Source of the DNA: Streptomyces sp. CGMCC 4.7035
GTDB taxonomy: Bacteria; Actinomycetota; Actinomycetes; Streptomycetales; Streptomycetaceae
Assembly (NCBI RefSeq): GCF_031583065.1
Contig: NZ_CP134053.1
Span: 7,853,001 to 7,917,000 of the forward strand
Direction: 5' to 3'
DNA length: 64,000 nucleotides
Shown here: positions 45,120 to 54,814 of the stretch, piece after piece
Layout of the letters: every line of letters begins with the position of its first letter
How positions within the stretch are numbered: the stretch's first letter is position 1
Translations under genes and position numbers: made by a program
The notes under the pieces: generated by a model
Told to the model about the DNA's origin: nothing
What the model saw: the letters and a program-made list of their open reading frames with translations, nothing else
Databases searched by the model: none

Positions 45120-46019
45120 CTACGACCAGCTGACGCCCGTCAGACGCTCGTACGCCTCCACGTACTTCGCCCGGGTCGCCTCCACGATCTCCTGTGGCAG
45201 CGGCGGCGGGGGCAGCTCGCTCGCGCGGTCCCAGCCGGAGGCGGGTGAGGTCAGCCAGTTGCGTACGAACTGCTTGTCGAACGACTGCTGGGCACGGCCC
45301 GGCTCCCACAGGTCGGCCGGCCAGAAGCGGGACGAGTCCGGGGTGAGAACCTCGTCCGCCAGCACGAGAGCGTCGTCCTCGAAGCCGAACTCGAACTTGG
45401 TGTCCGCGAGGATGATCCCGCGGTCGCGGGCGATGTCACGGGCCCGGCCGTAGACGGCGAGGGTCGCCTGTCGCAGCTGGGCGGCGGTCTCCGCGCCGAC
45501 CTGGCGGGCGACCTCCTCATAGGAGACGTTCTCGTCGTGCTCGCCGACCGCGGCCTTGGTGGCCGGGGTGAAGATCGGCGCGGGCAGCTCCGAACCGTCG
45601 ACCAGGCCCTCGGGGAGGGCGAGGCCGCAGACGGTGCGGGACTCCTTGTACTCGGCGAGGCCCGAGCCGGTGAGGTAGCCGCGGGCCACGCACTCCACGG
45701 GGACCATCCGCAGGGACTTGCAGACGAGGGTGCGGCCGGCCCAGTCGGCCGGGGCACCGGGCGGAAGTTCGGTGCTCAGGACGTGGCTGGGGACCAGGTC
45801 GGCGAGCTGGTCGAACCACCAGAGCGAGAGCTGGGTGAGGATCCGGCCCTTGTCCGGGATCTCGGTCGGCAGCACCCAGTCGAATGCGGACGTACGGTCA
45901 CTGGCGACCATCACGAGGTCGCCCGCCTCGTTCTGGTACAGGTCGCGCACCTTTCCGGTGTGCAGATGCACCAGCCCCGGCACCTGGACGGGCTCGGGCT
46001 TTTCAACGAATCCGGACAC
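45120..46019 (-). CDS. purC: SAICAR synthetase
   Basis: 299 residues from GTG at 46019 with GGGGAGGAA upstream. GKVRDLY, VASDRTSAFDW and the DTKFEFGFE motif identify the enzyme joining CAIR and aspartate (ATP-dependent). Standard length. The frame stays open far upstream but only this start has an RBS and the family N-terminus SGFVEKPEPVQVPGL. Monocistronic. Confidence 0.97.
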   Translation of the reverse strand: MSGFVEKPEPVQVPGLVHLHTGKVRDLYQNEAGDLVMVASDRTSAFDWVLPTEIPDKGRILTQLSLWWFDQLADLVPSHVLSTELPPGAPADWAGRTLVCKSLRMVPVECVARGYLTGSGLAEYKESRTVCGLALPEGLVDGSELPAPIFTPATKAAVGEHDENVSYEEVARQVGAETAAQLRQATLAVYGRARDIARDRGIILADTKFEFGFEDDALVLADEVLTPDSSRFWPADLWEPGRAQQSFDKQFVRNWLTSPASGWDRASELPPPPLPQEIVEATRAKYVEAYERLTGVSWS

Positions 46020-46117
46020 GGTTCCTCCCCGTGGTTCTCTCCAATTGGCTCGATTCTCCCGTATGCGGGGAGCGAACCGTTCCGCGGGGCCGGTGCGGGT
46101 CGGAGTCGATGTCGGAT

Positions 46118-47617
46118 TCAGTCCCGTTTGCAGATGCGGTCGAGGAGGTTCGCGGTGGCCTGCTGGATCCGGGTGTCCACGTGGCCGGGGCGGTCCAGTG
46201 CGGGGGACCAGGCGAACGTTCCGGACGCGAAGATCAGGGCGCCGGAAGGGGCTCGGTAGAGGGAGGTCTCCTGGTGGCGCAGGACACCCTCCCCGTCCCG
46301 GTACGGGGAGTGGGCGAGCAGGATGCGGCCCTGGTGCTCGGGCAGCGGCGCGCGTGGGAAGTAGCGGTCGGCCTCTCCGGCGACCATCCCCGCGAGTTCT
46401 TCGCCCTCGTCGGCACCGGTCGCCTCCCACAGCCAGTGGTCGGCGTTGCGGACGACGAGGGGGTGGGGTTCGGGCACGCGGCCCGCGTACTGAATGCCGA
46501 TCATCTCCTGCTCGGGACGGTCGATTTCCCGCCACAGCGCGGACTTTCCGGGCCCGCGGCGCTTGCGGCAGGTGAGCAGACGGTCGGCGACGCCGGACGG
46601 GGACGGGCCCAACTCCACCTGCCAGTACATGGTGTTGGCGGAGAGGAAGACGAGCGAGGTGCCGTTCTCGCGGGCCAGTTCCACGGTGCGGCGCATCTGC
46701 GTCGACCAGTACTCGTCGTGGCCCGGGAAGACCAGGCCCCGGTAGCGGGTGGGGTCGATGCGGCCGGCGTGCAGATCGCGGGCGTCGGCGTAGGCGAGGT
46801 CGTAGTGGTAGCGCTCGGCCCAGCGGATGAAGTCGTAGGCGTGACCGACGTGCAGGGGGAGGCCGGCGCCGGCGTACGGGCGGTCGAAGGAGACCGTGGT
46901 CGCGGCGTCCGCCTCGCCGAGCAGGCGACCCTGCTCGTCCCAGGCGTGATAGAGGCTGGCGCCGGTGTGGCCGTCCTCCGGATAGAGGTTGTACGCCTGC
47001 CAGGTGATGTCGGGCAGCAGCAGGAGCAGGTCGGCCGGGCGGCCGTCGCGGACGGTGAACGGCACGTGGGAGCGGTAGCCGTCCGCGGTGGTCAGGACGG
47101 CGACGTAGGCGCCGATGCTCCAGTACGACGGGATCTGAAGCCGCCAGGAGAGCCACCAGTGGTGGCAGGAGACCGTGCGGTCGGCGGTGAGCGGGGGCGG
47201 CTGGACGATGCCGGAGAGCCGGGGGCTGGTGGTGATCTTGGATGCCCCGTCGCCGTCGTAGTGCCCGATCCGGTACACGTCGACGCCGAACTCCTGGGGC
47301 GGGTCGACGGTGATGTGGAAGTCGATGGCCTCGCCCGGGGCGACGGCGCCGGTGGAGGTGAAGCCCTTGATCTGGCGGTGGACGTCGTCGGCGGAGCGGG
47401 GGCCGCTGGTGCGGGGCGCCGGGATGCGCGCTCCTTTGCGGCCCTGGGACGGGACGTGGGGCGGGGCCGGATCCACGTACCAGGGGACCACCTGGCCGGT
47501 GTCGTCGAAGTACGTCTCGCTCCCCCGGAGCCAGGGAACCGGGCCCTGGCCGAAGGGGTCCGTCACCGCGTGCGCGAAAGCACCCGACTCCCAGCGGCGG
47601 ATGTGCTCCGACCCCAT
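46118..47617 (-). CDS. N,N-dimethylformamidase β-subunit-like protein
   Basis: 499 residues from ATG at 47617 (GGGAGGGG 9 bases upstream). The C-terminal three quarters match the DmfA2-like fold: DVYRIGHYDGDGA, WSIGAYVAVLTT, ITWQAYNLYPEDG, FDRPYAG and FPGHDEYWSTQMRR. No signal peptide is seen. In methylotrophs the β-subunit hydrolyses dimethylformamide; actinobacterial relatives are of unknown substrate and often surface- or polysaccharide-linked (inference). Its upstream region holds a 35-bp minisatellite. Confidence 0.82.
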   Translation of the reverse strand: MGSEHIRRWESGAFAHAVTDPFGQGPVPWLRGSETYFDDTGQVVPWYVDPAPPHVPSQGRKGARIPAPRTSGPRSADDVHRQIKGFTSTGAVAPGEAIDFHITVDPPQEFGVDVYRIGHYDGDGASKITTSPRLSGIVQPPPLTADRTVSCHHWWLSWRLQIPSYWSIGAYVAVLTTADGYRSHVPFTVRDGRPADLLLLLPDITWQAYNLYPEDGHTGASLYHAWDEQGRLLGEADAATTVSFDRPYAGAGLPLHVGHAYDFIRWAERYHYDLAYADARDLHAGRIDPTRYRGLVFPGHDEYWSTQMRRTVELARENGTSLVFLSANTMYWQVELGPSPSGVADRLLTCRKRRGPGKSALWREIDRPEQEMIGIQYAGRVPEPHPLVVRNADHWLWEATGADEGEELAGMVAGEADRYFPRAPLPEHQGRILLAHSPYRDGEGVLRHQETSLYRAPSGALIFASGTFAWSPALDRPGHVDTRIQQATANLLDRICKRD

Positions 47618-47809
47618 GCGATGTCCCCTCCCTCGTCCCCCCGCGAGCCCTCGCAAGCCCTTGCCTCGTGCGCGAACGGTCCCAGCACATCACAATATGC
47701 ACGCACTCCGTCACCGTTCGTCGCAAATTGATGTGAACGGAGTGGGAGGCTCCGGCCAGGGGTCGGGGTTGCGGAGGCCAGGTGGGCGGCATTGCCGCAG
47801 GTGAGTGGG

Positions 47810-48089
47810 GTGGTGGTCGCCGAGGGGCCGGGGCCGGGGGTGGGGTGGTGGACGCCGAGGGGCCGGGGCCGGGGGTGGGGTGGCGGACGCCGAGGGGCCG
47901 GGGCCGCGGGCGGAATGGCGGACGCCGAGGGGCCGGGGCCGCGGGCGGAATGGCGGACGCCGAGGGGCCAGGGCCGGGGGCGGAATGGCGGACGCCGAGC
48001 GGCCAGGGCCGCGGGCGGAATGGCGCACGCCGAGCGGCCAGGGCCGCGGGCGGAATGGCGCACGCCGAGGGGCCAGGGCCGGGGTGGGG
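47810..48089. repeat. 35-bp minisatellite, eight copies
   Basis: Eight head-to-tail units at exact 35-bp spacing from 47810: consensus around GTGGCGGACGCCGAGGGGCC then GGGCCGCGGGCGGA. Units 1-2 carry the GTGGTGG variant, units 3-7 the ATGGCGGAC/ATGGCGCAC variants, and the last one is truncated at the 3' side. 35 is not a multiple of three, so it is not a coding repeat. It lies between the 3' end of the membrane protein gene and the promoter of the DmfA2-like gene. Confidence 0.9.
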
Positions 48090-48108
48090 GCGGTCGGGCA
48101 CCCGGGTC

Positions 48109-50049
48109 TCATACCAGCCGGACCGGTTTCTCGGGGCGTACGCCCAGACGGACGAGCCAGGTGCGCAGCGGGGCCGGGTCGCCCGCCTCGACGAGGCTGA
48201 GGACGCGGGGGGCCAGATCGGCCGCGCGTTCGCCCCTGACCAGGAGGGACGGGCCGTCCAGCCAGTCGAGGCCCGGTGCCGCTCCGGCCGTGTCCGTCGC
48301 GGCACAGCAGACCATCGCGGTGACGTGGTCGACGAGCAGTTCGCGGCCGGTGCGGGGTGGCTGGAGCGGGAACAACGGGAGCACGCCGTCGTCCCACAAC
48401 GTCCGGTCCGGCCCCGGCGGCTGCCCGGCCCCGACGCCGACTGTCGCCCCGGCGGCCGCCTCCTCCCGTGCCATCTCGGCACTCAGCCCGGCGGCGAGGG
48501 CGGCGGTCCGCCCACAGGCGACTGCGCCGTCGTCTTCGTCGCCGTAGGTGCCCCCGCCGACAGGGGAGCCCTCGGCCTCGAGTGTGCCCCGGTCGCGCAA
48601 GGCCTTCCCGCCCGGCTCAACCCGCTCGGCACCCTCGGCCTGCTCACCCCGCTCGGCCCCCGTCCTCTCACCAGGTATGGCACCGCCGGTGCCACGCGCA
48701 ACGCCCGGCGTGCCGACGCCCGCACCGGTACCCGCCCCCGCGCCCGTCCGGACCGTCAGATACTCCAGCACCCGGTCCAGCGTCGGCCCGTCCGCGCCGG
48801 GTGTCGTCCTTTCCGTGGCGTGGCGAACGCCCAGGCCGTCCAGGACACGGTGGAGACGGGCCGCGTCCATGCGCCATTTGCGGTCGACGACCTCGTCCGG
48901 GTACTCCTGCCAGCCCACCGGAGCCCAGTCCCGGCCGGACTCGGCCGGACCCCCGTGGAAGAGGCGGGCCGCGAGCAGCGACGCGGCTTCGTCGATCGCG
49001 CCGGGTTCTTCGAGCAGGTCGCAGGCCGGCCGCTCACCCAGGCGGGAGGCGAAGCCCTCGGCCAGACGGTCCCGGCGCGACAGCTCCGTGAGCGCCGCGA
49101 CCACGCCCGCGTCCAGGCGGGACGGCCAGCGGCCCATCCGCCAGGCCGGCAGCGCGACCCGGGTCAGGAGCCGGTCCCAGCCCGCGTACGCCAGTCCCAC
49201 CTGCTCCTGCGCGACGATCCGCAGACCGTAGTCCACAGCCTGTGCACGCTCGGCCGCGGCCGCCGCCACCCCCCGCTCCATCTCCGCCGCGTGCCCACGG
49301 CAGCTCCGCAGCAGCAGACGGGCCACCCAGCCCACAGCGGCCATGACCGCACGGGTCAGGGGGCTGTGCGCGGGCGCCGACGTCACGGCCACGGCCGCGT
49401 CCAGCCCTCGTACGAAACGACGCGCTGCGGCTATGTCCGGGTGCGCCGACGGTCCCGTACCGGCGACGACCGGGGCGAGGACCGCGCGCAGCTCACCCAC
49501 CCGCATCCACCACAGGAACGGTGAACCGATGACGAGCACGGGCGCGGTGGGCGCGCGGTGGTGCCGGGCGGCCCACAGGACGCGTATCCCCCGCAGGCCG
49601 CGTATCGCCTCCCCCGAGGCGGTCGGCGGCGGGCCGTGGGCGGGATGGGTACGGTCCTCCAGCCAGCTGTCGCAGTCCGGGGTGAGCGCTATCGCGGACG
49701 GGGCGGGGACGTCGAGGCGATCCGCCAGGTCCCGGACCATCCGGTACAGATCGGGGGCCGCGGCCTCGGTGATCGGGACCGTCGGGCTCATGGCCGGCCG
49801 GGCGCGGGCGACGACGAGGGCGATACCGGCGGCGGAGAGCAGGACGACCGCGGCTGTACCGATCATGATCGAGCGCGCCGTCCCCCACTGCTCACCGCTG
49901 ATATGGCCGGTGGAGCCACCGACGAGCAGCACGACGGCGACGGCGGCGGGCAGCAGGGCGACGGCCAGCGCCCTGCTGCGCACCCGCAGCACGGCGAGGG
50001 CCCTGGAGCGCGCGGCCTGCGCGCCCGCTTCCACACCCATACCGGTCAC
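48109..50049 (-). CDS. Membrane protein, possibly degenerate M48-type
   Basis: 646 residues from GTG at 50049 (start uncertain; an ATG three codons on is possible). Two membrane helices at about 30-45 and 60-82, then a long soluble part. The layout of two helices followed by an Ala-rich helical domain resembles M48 peptidases, but no HExxH motif is present; only RGHAAEMERG occurs where the zinc helix might be. An Ala/Gly-rich linker (about 430-510) precedes a C-terminal domain. I recall uncharacterised homologues upstream of purD in streptomycetes. Function unknown. Confidence 0.75.
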   Translation of the reverse strand: MTGMGVEAGAQAARSRALAVLRVRSRALAVALLPAAVAVVLLVGGSTGHISGEQWGTARSIMIGTAAVVLLSAAGIALVVARARPAMSPTVPITEAAAPDLYRMVRDLADRLDVPAPSAIALTPDCDSWLEDRTHPAHGPPPTASGEAIRGLRGIRVLWAARHHRAPTAPVLVIGSPFLWWMRVGELRAVLAPVVAGTGPSAHPDIAAARRFVRGLDAAVAVTSAPAHSPLTRAVMAAVGWVARLLLRSCRGHAAEMERGVAAAAAERAQAVDYGLRIVAQEQVGLAYAGWDRLLTRVALPAWRMGRWPSRLDAGVVAALTELSRRDRLAEGFASRLGERPACDLLEEPGAIDEAASLLAARLFHGGPAESGRDWAPVGWQEYPDEVVDRKWRMDAARLHRVLDGLGVRHATERTTPGADGPTLDRVLEYLTVRTGAGAGTGAGVGTPGVARGTGGAIPGERTGAERGEQAEGAERVEPGGKALRDRGTLEAEGSPVGGGTYGDEDDGAVACGRTAALAAGLSAEMAREEAAAGATVGVGAGQPPGPDRTLWDDGVLPLFPLQPPRTGRELLVDHVTAMVCCAATDTAGAAPGLDWLDGPSLLVRGERAADLAPRVLSLVEAGDPAPLRTWLVRLGVRPEKPVRLV

Positions 50050-50378
50050 GACCGGACGTCACCCCCTCTGTCCCGCCTCAGTCCGACGCGACGCCCGCCG
50101 TGACGGTCGCCGTCACGGAAGTCGCCGCCGGATGCCCGTGCGTTGCTCACTCCCCCACTGTGGCACCCGCCACTGACATCGCAATGCCGGTGGGCCAAGT
50201 GCCGGAACGCTTGCGCCGCACCCTAGTTGGGGCTCCTGCACTCGTCAGCCGGACGGATTACTGATCACCCGATGGAATGGCTTTGGGGAAAGGTGGATGA
50301 CGCAGGGCGAGGATTCAGACCCCGTTTTCGCGCTCGGCCCGCCGGATTCCCCCCAACAACATCCCCAGCGCGCGACAC
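50050..50378. other. Upstream region of the membrane protein gene, no gene
   Basis: 329 bases; should contain the promoter of the minus-strand gene. No recognised motif. Confidence 0.45.
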
Positions 50379-50410
50379 GGGCCCCGAATCCTGAGACGGA
50401 TTCGGGGCCC
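50379..50410 (-). terminator. Terminator downstream of purD
   Basis: GGGCCCCGAATCC-TGAGAC-GGATTCGGGGCCC, 13-bp perfect arms. Confidence 0.85.
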
Positions 50411-50527
50411 GAGGGGTTCATCGCCCGGCCGGGGCACGGCATCGCATCGCGGCGAGGCGCGGCCGGGGCACGGGGCGCGGCGAGAGCGGCCGGGGGCAGG
50501 GGGCAGGGGGCGCGGCAACGAGTGGTT

Positions 50528-50680
50528 GAACCACGACGTCGGGGCGCGACGCGCGGCCCGAACCGCCACGTCGGGGACGACGCGCGGCCGGGGCACAACA
50601 CGGTGCGCGACACGCGGCCGAACCACCACGTCGGGCGCGACACGCGACCGAACCGCAGGTCCGCGGCGAGGCGCGCCCTG
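50528..50680. repeat. 30-bp degenerate tandem repeat after purD
   Basis: About five units of 30-32 bp, e.g. GAACCGCCACGTCGGGGACG + ACGCGCGGCC and GAACCACCACGTCGGGCGCG + ACACGCGACC, ending 16 bases before the purD stop codon. Substitutions are frequent between units. Confidence 0.75.
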
Positions 50681-50695
50681 ACTACGACGTCGGCC

Positions 50696-51952
50696 TCAGA
50701 CGTCGGCTCCCGCCGCCTTGGCCGCGATGTCCGTACGGTGCTGGGAGCCGTCGAGCCCGATACGGCCCACGGCCGCGTACGCGCGCAGGCGTGCCTCGGT
50801 GAGGTCCGCGCCGGTCGCCGTGACGGACAGCACACGTCCGCCCGCGCTCACCACCGCGTCGCCCTCCTGCCGGGTACCGGCGTGCAGGACGTACGCGTGC
50901 GGGGCGTCCTGGGCCGCCACCTCGTCGAGCCCCGTGATCGGGTCGCCGGTGCGCGGGGTGCCGGGGTAGTTGTGCGACGCCACGACCACGGTGACGGCGG
51001 CATCGTCGCTCCAGCGCAGGGGCGGGAGGTCGGCGAGGGTGCCGTTCGCCGCGGCCAGCAGCACGCCCGCGAGCGGGGTCTTCAGCCGGGCGAGCACGAC
51101 CTGGGTCTCGGGGTCGCCGAAGCGGGCGTTGAACTCGATGACCCGTACGCCGCGCGAGGTGATCGCCAGACCCGCGTACAGCAGGCCGGAGAACGGGGTG
51201 CCACGGCGGCGCATCTCGTCGACGGTCGGCTGCAGAACCGTCTGCAGGACCTCGTCGACCAGCTTCGGGTCGGCCCACGGCAGCGGCGAGTACGCGCCCA
51301 TGCCGCCGGTGTTCGGCCCCTCGTCGTTGTCCAGGGCGCGCTTGAAATCCTGGGCGGGCTGGAGCGGGAGGACCGTCTCGCCGTCGGTGATGGCGAACAG
51401 GGACACCTCGGGGCCGTCGAGGAACTCCTCGATGACGACGCGCTCACAGCCGGCCGCGTGTGCCTTCGCGGCCTCCAGGTCGGCGGTGACGACGACGCCC
51501 TTGCCGGCCGCGAGGCCGTCGTCCTTCACGACGTACGGGGCGCCGAAGGCGTCGAGCGCCTCCTCGACCTCCTCGGCGTTCGTGCAGACGTACGAACGGG
51601 CGGTGGGCACGCCCGCGGTCGCCATCACGTCCTTGGCGAAGGCCTTGGAGCCCTCCAGCTGCGCGGCCTCCCCGGACGGGCCGAAGACGGGGATCCCGGC
51701 CTCGCGTACGGCGTCGGCGACACCCGCGACGAGCGGCGCCTCCGGGCCCACGACGACCAGTTCGGCGCCGAGCTCGGTGGCCAGCGCGGCCACGGCCGTT
51801 CCGTCGAGGGCGTCGACCTGGTGCAGCTGGGCCACCTCGGCGATGCCCGCGTTGCCGGGGGCACAGTGCAGCGCGGTGACGTCGGGGTCGAGGGAGAGAG
51901 AACGGCACAGGGCGTGTTCGCGGGCGCCGGTACCGATGACGAGGACCTTCAC
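50696..51952 (-). CDS. purD: Phosphoribosylamine–glycine ligase
   Basis: 418 residues from ATG at 51952. ATP-grasp enzyme: [14 protein letters not shown] (N-terminal Rossmann-like), [14 protein letters not shown] and [10 protein letters not shown] are diagnostic. It makes GAR from phosphoribosylamine. Standard length. Lies 174 bp upstream in transcription from nothing else purine-related, but close to purC. Confidence 0.97.
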   Translation of the reverse strand: MKVLVIGTGAREHALCRSLSLDPDVTALHCAPGNAGIAEVAQLHQVDALDGTAVAALATELGAELVVVGPEAPLVAGVADAVREAGIPVFGPSGEAAQLEGSKAFAKDVMATAGVPTARSYVCTNAEEVEEALDAFGAPYVVKDDGLAAGKGVVVTADLEAAKAHAAGCERVVIEEFLDGPEVSLFAITDGETVLPLQPAQDFKRALDNDEGPNTGGMGAYSPLPWADPKLVDEVLQTVLQPTVDEMRRRGTPFSGLLYAGLAITSRGVRVIEFNARFGDPETQVVLARLKTPLAGVLLAAANGTLADLPPLRWSDDAAVTVVVASHNYPGTPRTGDPITGLDEVAAQDAPHAYVLHAGTRQEGDAVVSAGGRVLSVTATGADLTEARLRAYAAVGRIGLDGSQHRTDIAAKAAGADV

Positions 51953-52084
51953 GGGATCAGCCTAACGGGCGCGGACCGGTGGCCTTGTGGGGGCCACCGA
52001 AGGGGGGTGGGGCAGGGGTTTGTGGGTTCGTCCAAGAGAAGGGGCTCCGTACTCGCGGCTCTGCACCCGCGGCGCCCTGCTCGT

Positions 52085-52126
52085 GACTCCTTACGCGTGG
52101 CTCCTTACTCGTGGCTCCTTACTCGT
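52085..52126. repeat. 14-bp repeat abutting the dnaX stop
   Basis: Three copies of GRCTCCTTACKCGTG in a row, the last merging with the dnaX TAA codon region. Confidence 0.6.
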
Positions 52127-54438
52127 TACTCGTTCGAGAACTCCTCCACCACCGTCGCCCCCAGCTCCTTGACGATCAGTTCATGGCCCGAGAGGGCCGA
52201 CTCGTCGAGGTCGGGGTCGTCGTCCTCCGGCATGTCGTCCTCGGGGGCGACCACGTGCCGCTCCGGGGCGGGCGGCGAGACCGGGGCCGGGGCGGGTGCC
52301 GCCGGCGCCGGGGCGGCCGGGCGCGCTGCCGGAGCCGGCTGCTGCGGCGCGGGGCGCGGCGCGGCCGGTGCGCCTCCGCCGTAGCCTCCGCCCCCTCCCG
52401 CGTTGAAACCTCCGCCGCCGAACCCGGAGCCCCCCGCTCCCGTGGCCGGGGCTGCCGAGCCGCCCGACGGGTCGACGATCGCCTCGACCTTCCACTGCAC
52501 GTTGAACTGCTCGGCCAGCGCCTGTCGCAGTACGTCCTCGCTGCCGCTGCTCGCGAAGTTGTCCCGCGCGCCCGCGTTCACGAAACCGAGCTGGAGCGTC
52601 GTGCCGTCGAAGCCCGTCACCTGCGCGTTCTGGCTCAGCAGGATCCAGGTGAAGCGGCGACGGTTCTTCACCGCCTCCAGGATGTTCGGCCAGAGCATGC
52701 GGGGGTCGAGCGCGCCGTGCGCCGGTGCGGGAGCCGCGGCCGGAGCGGACGCGGAGGGTGCCGGCGCGGCGGGCGCCGACGGGGACGCGGGCGCGGTCGG
52801 TTGCGCGGGCGGCGTGGTGGGCTGCCCCCCGCCGGCGGGCGCGGCCGTGGGCCAGCCGCCGGGCCGTCGGCCGCCGCTCCCCGCGGAGGCGGCGGTGGGC
52901 CAGGCACCGGGAGCCGCGGGAGCGGGAGCGGCAGGCGCCTGCGGCTGAACGGCCGCAGGGGCGGCGGGAGGAGCGGAAGCGGCGGGGGCGGACTCCGGCG
53001 CCGCGGGTGCCGGCCCCGGAACAGACGTCGTCCCCCCGGTGTCGTACGACCCCGGGCCACCGGCGCCCGCAGCCCCGTACGCACCCGCACCCGGACCCGC
53101 CGGGCCACCGGCCGAACCGGACGCACCGCCGGCACGCACCGCGGCACGGGCCGCCGCGGCCCCGCCGGCGGGCGGAACGGGCGCCGCTCCCTGCGGCACC
53201 GGCCCCCCGGTCATTCCTCCGTGCACCTCGGGCCCCGGCACGTATCCCATGGCGGGCCCGGCGCCGCCGCCGGAGAAGCTGACGCCCCGCTCCAGCCGGT
53301 CCAGTCGGGCCATGACCGACCGCTCGTCGCCGTAGGCGGCAGGGAGCAGCACGCGCGCGCAGATCAGCTCCAGCTGGAGGCGGGGCGAGGTGGCCCCGCG
53401 CATCTCGGTCAGCCCCTCGTTGACGAGATCGGCGGCGCGGCTGAGCTCGGCCGGCCCGAAGACGCCCGCCTGGGCCTGCATCCGTTCCAGCACGTCGGCG
53501 GGGGCGTCGATGAGCCCCTTCTCGATGGCGTCGGGAACGGCGGCCAGGATCACGAGATCCCGCAGCCGCTCCAGCAGATCGGCGACAAACCGCCGCGGAT
53601 CGTTCCCACCCTCGATGATCCGGTCCACGACCTCGAAAGCGGCGGAGCCGTCCCCGGAGGCGAAGGCCTCGACCACGGAGTCGAGAAGCGACCCGTCCGT
53701 GTAGCCGAGGAGCGAGGTGGCCATGGCATACGTCACACCGTCGGCGGCCGCGCCCGCCAGCAGCTGGTCCATGACGGACATGGAGTCACGTACGGATCCG
53801 GCGCCCGCACGCACGACGAGCGGCAGGACCCCGTCTTCGACCGGGATCTTCTCCTTCTCGCACACCTCGCCGAGGTAGTCCCGGAGGGTCCCCGGCGGCA
53901 CGAGCCGGAAGGGATAGTGATGCGTACGCGACCGAATGGTCCCGATGACCTTCTCGGGCTCGGTGGTCGCGAAGATGAACTTCAGATGCTCGGGCGGCTC
54001 CTCGACGACCTTGAGCAGCGCGTTGAAACCGGCCGACGTGACCATGTGGGCCTCGTCGATGATGTAGATCTTGTACCGGCTGCTCGCGGGCCCGAAGAAG
54101 GCCTTCTCCCGCAGGTCACGGGCGTCGTCCACACCACCGTGGGAAGCGGCGTCGATCTCGATGACGTCGATGGATCCCGGCCCGTTCCTGGCCAGGTCCT
54201 GACAGGACTGGCACTCCCCGCACGGCGTCGGCGTCGGCCCCTGCTCGCAGTTCAGGCACCGGGCCAGGATCCGCGCACTGGTCGTCTTCCCGCAGCCGCG
54301 CGGACCGCTGAACAGGTACGCGTGATTGACCCGGTTGTTCCGCAGCGCCTGCTGCAGCGGGTCGGTGACATGCTCCTGCCCGATGACCTCGGCGAACGAC
54401 TCCGGGCGATAGCGGCGGTACAGCGCGAGAGACGACAC
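52126..54438 (-). CDS. dnaX: DNA polymerase III γ/τ subunit
   Basis: 770 residues from GTG at 54438. AAA+ clamp loader: Walker A GPRGCGKTTS, a zinc module (Cys in CLNC, PCGEC, SC), Walker B/DEAH-like IIDEAHMV and sensor motif ATTEPEKV. After residue 390 a long Pro/Ala/Gly-rich linker leads to a conserved C-terminal τ-like domain (ILEAVKNRRRFTWILLSQNAQ). It loads the sliding clamp and tethers polymerase. No SD is visible and TATAAC lies 12 bases upstream of the GTG, so a leaderless mRNA is likely. The small SRP RNA lies directly upstream. Confidence 0.97.
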   Translation of the reverse strand: MSSLALYRRYRPESFAEVIGQEHVTDPLQQALRNNRVNHAYLFSGPRGCGKTTSARILARCLNCEQGPTPTPCGECQSCQDLARNGPGSIDVIEIDAASHGGVDDARDLREKAFFGPASSRYKIYIIDEAHMVTSAGFNALLKVVEEPPEHLKFIFATTEPEKVIGTIRSRTHHYPFRLVPPGTLRDYLGEVCEKEKIPVEDGVLPLVVRAGAGSVRDSMSVMDQLLAGAAADGVTYAMATSLLGYTDGSLLDSVVEAFASGDGSAAFEVVDRIIEGGNDPRRFVADLLERLRDLVILAAVPDAIEKGLIDAPADVLERMQAQAGVFGPAELSRAADLVNEGLTEMRGATSPRLQLELICARVLLPAAYGDERSVMARLDRLERGVSFSGGGAGPAMGYVPGPEVHGGMTGGPVPQGAAPVPPAGGAAAARAAVRAGGASGSAGGPAGPGAGAYGAAGAGGPGSYDTGGTTSVPGPAPAAPESAPAASAPPAAPAAVQPQAPAAPAPAAPGAWPTAASAGSGGRRPGGWPTAAPAGGGQPTTPPAQPTAPASPSAPAAPAPSASAPAAAPAPAHGALDPRMLWPNILEAVKNRRRFTWILLSQNAQVTGFDGTTLQLGFVNAGARDNFASSGSEDVLRQALAEQFNVQWKVEAIVDPSGGSAAPATGAGGSGFGGGGFNAGGGGGYGGGAPAAPRPAPQQPAPAARPAAPAPAAPAPAPVSPPAPERHVVAPEDDMPEDDDPDLDESALSGHELIVKELGATVVEEFSNE

Positions 54439-54543
54439 GCATACGAGGTTATAGGCGCCCACCGACAACGCGCCCCGCCCGAGCCGCTCCCCGGGGCCGA
54501 CCCTCGCACCCCCTGCCCGGCCCCTGCCCAGGAACGCAGAAGA

Positions 54544-54628
54544 CCCCCCACGCACCCGCCAGAGCCGACCTACCCTTGCTGCCTTCCGGCCCTGGGGGAG
54601 TTCAGTCAGATAGCGCCGCGTGAGGGGC
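54544..54628 (-). ncRNA. ffs: Small SRP RNA (4.5S / scRNA)
   Basis: On the minus strand CCCAGGGCCGGAAGGCAGCA carries the apical GGAAGGCAGCA domain-IV signature bound by Ffh, and the ends CCCCTCACGC/GCGTGGGGGG pair over ten bases to close the hairpin. About 85 nt; exact ends are approximate. With Ffh it targets membrane proteins. Confidence 0.9.
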
Positions 54629-54704
54629 TGAGCCCAAGCCTACCCGATCGCCGGGGGCCGAACGAGTTCGCTAGCACTCCCCAACGTCATGTAATGTTTC
54701 CGGC

Positions 54705-54789
54705 GGAGGATTCGCCTAGAGGCCTAGGGCGCACGCTTGGAAAGCGTGTTGGGGGCAACCCCTCACGAGTTCGAATCTCGTATCCTCCG
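54705..54789 (+). tRNA. tRNA-Ser (GGA)
   Basis: 85 nt with a class II variable arm (TTGGGGGCAACCCCTC); anticodon loop TTGGAAA; acceptor GGAGGAT/ATCCTCC. Its 3' half is an integration target (see repeat). Confidence 0.95.
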
Positions 54790-54790
54790 C
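54742..54790 (+). repeat. Attachment site, copy in tRNA-Ser (att)
   Basis: 49 bases from AAGCGTGTTGGGGGC to ATCCTCCGC recur exactly at 55160-55208. They cover the anticodon-arm 3' side, variable arm, T-arm and acceptor of the tRNA, the usual target of tyrosine-recombinase elements. Confidence 0.9.
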
Positions 54791-54814
54791 CAGTGCCTCA
54801 CCGGGCACGATGTC

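Noticed and set aside
47810..48089. CRISPR array
   Set aside because: Units are head-to-tail with no spacers and no cas genes; it is a minisatellite.
46020..48482. Open extension of the purC frame through the DmfA2-like gene and the 35-bp repeats
   Set aside because: Open only because GC-rich sequence lacks stops; the purC RBS and family start are at 46019.
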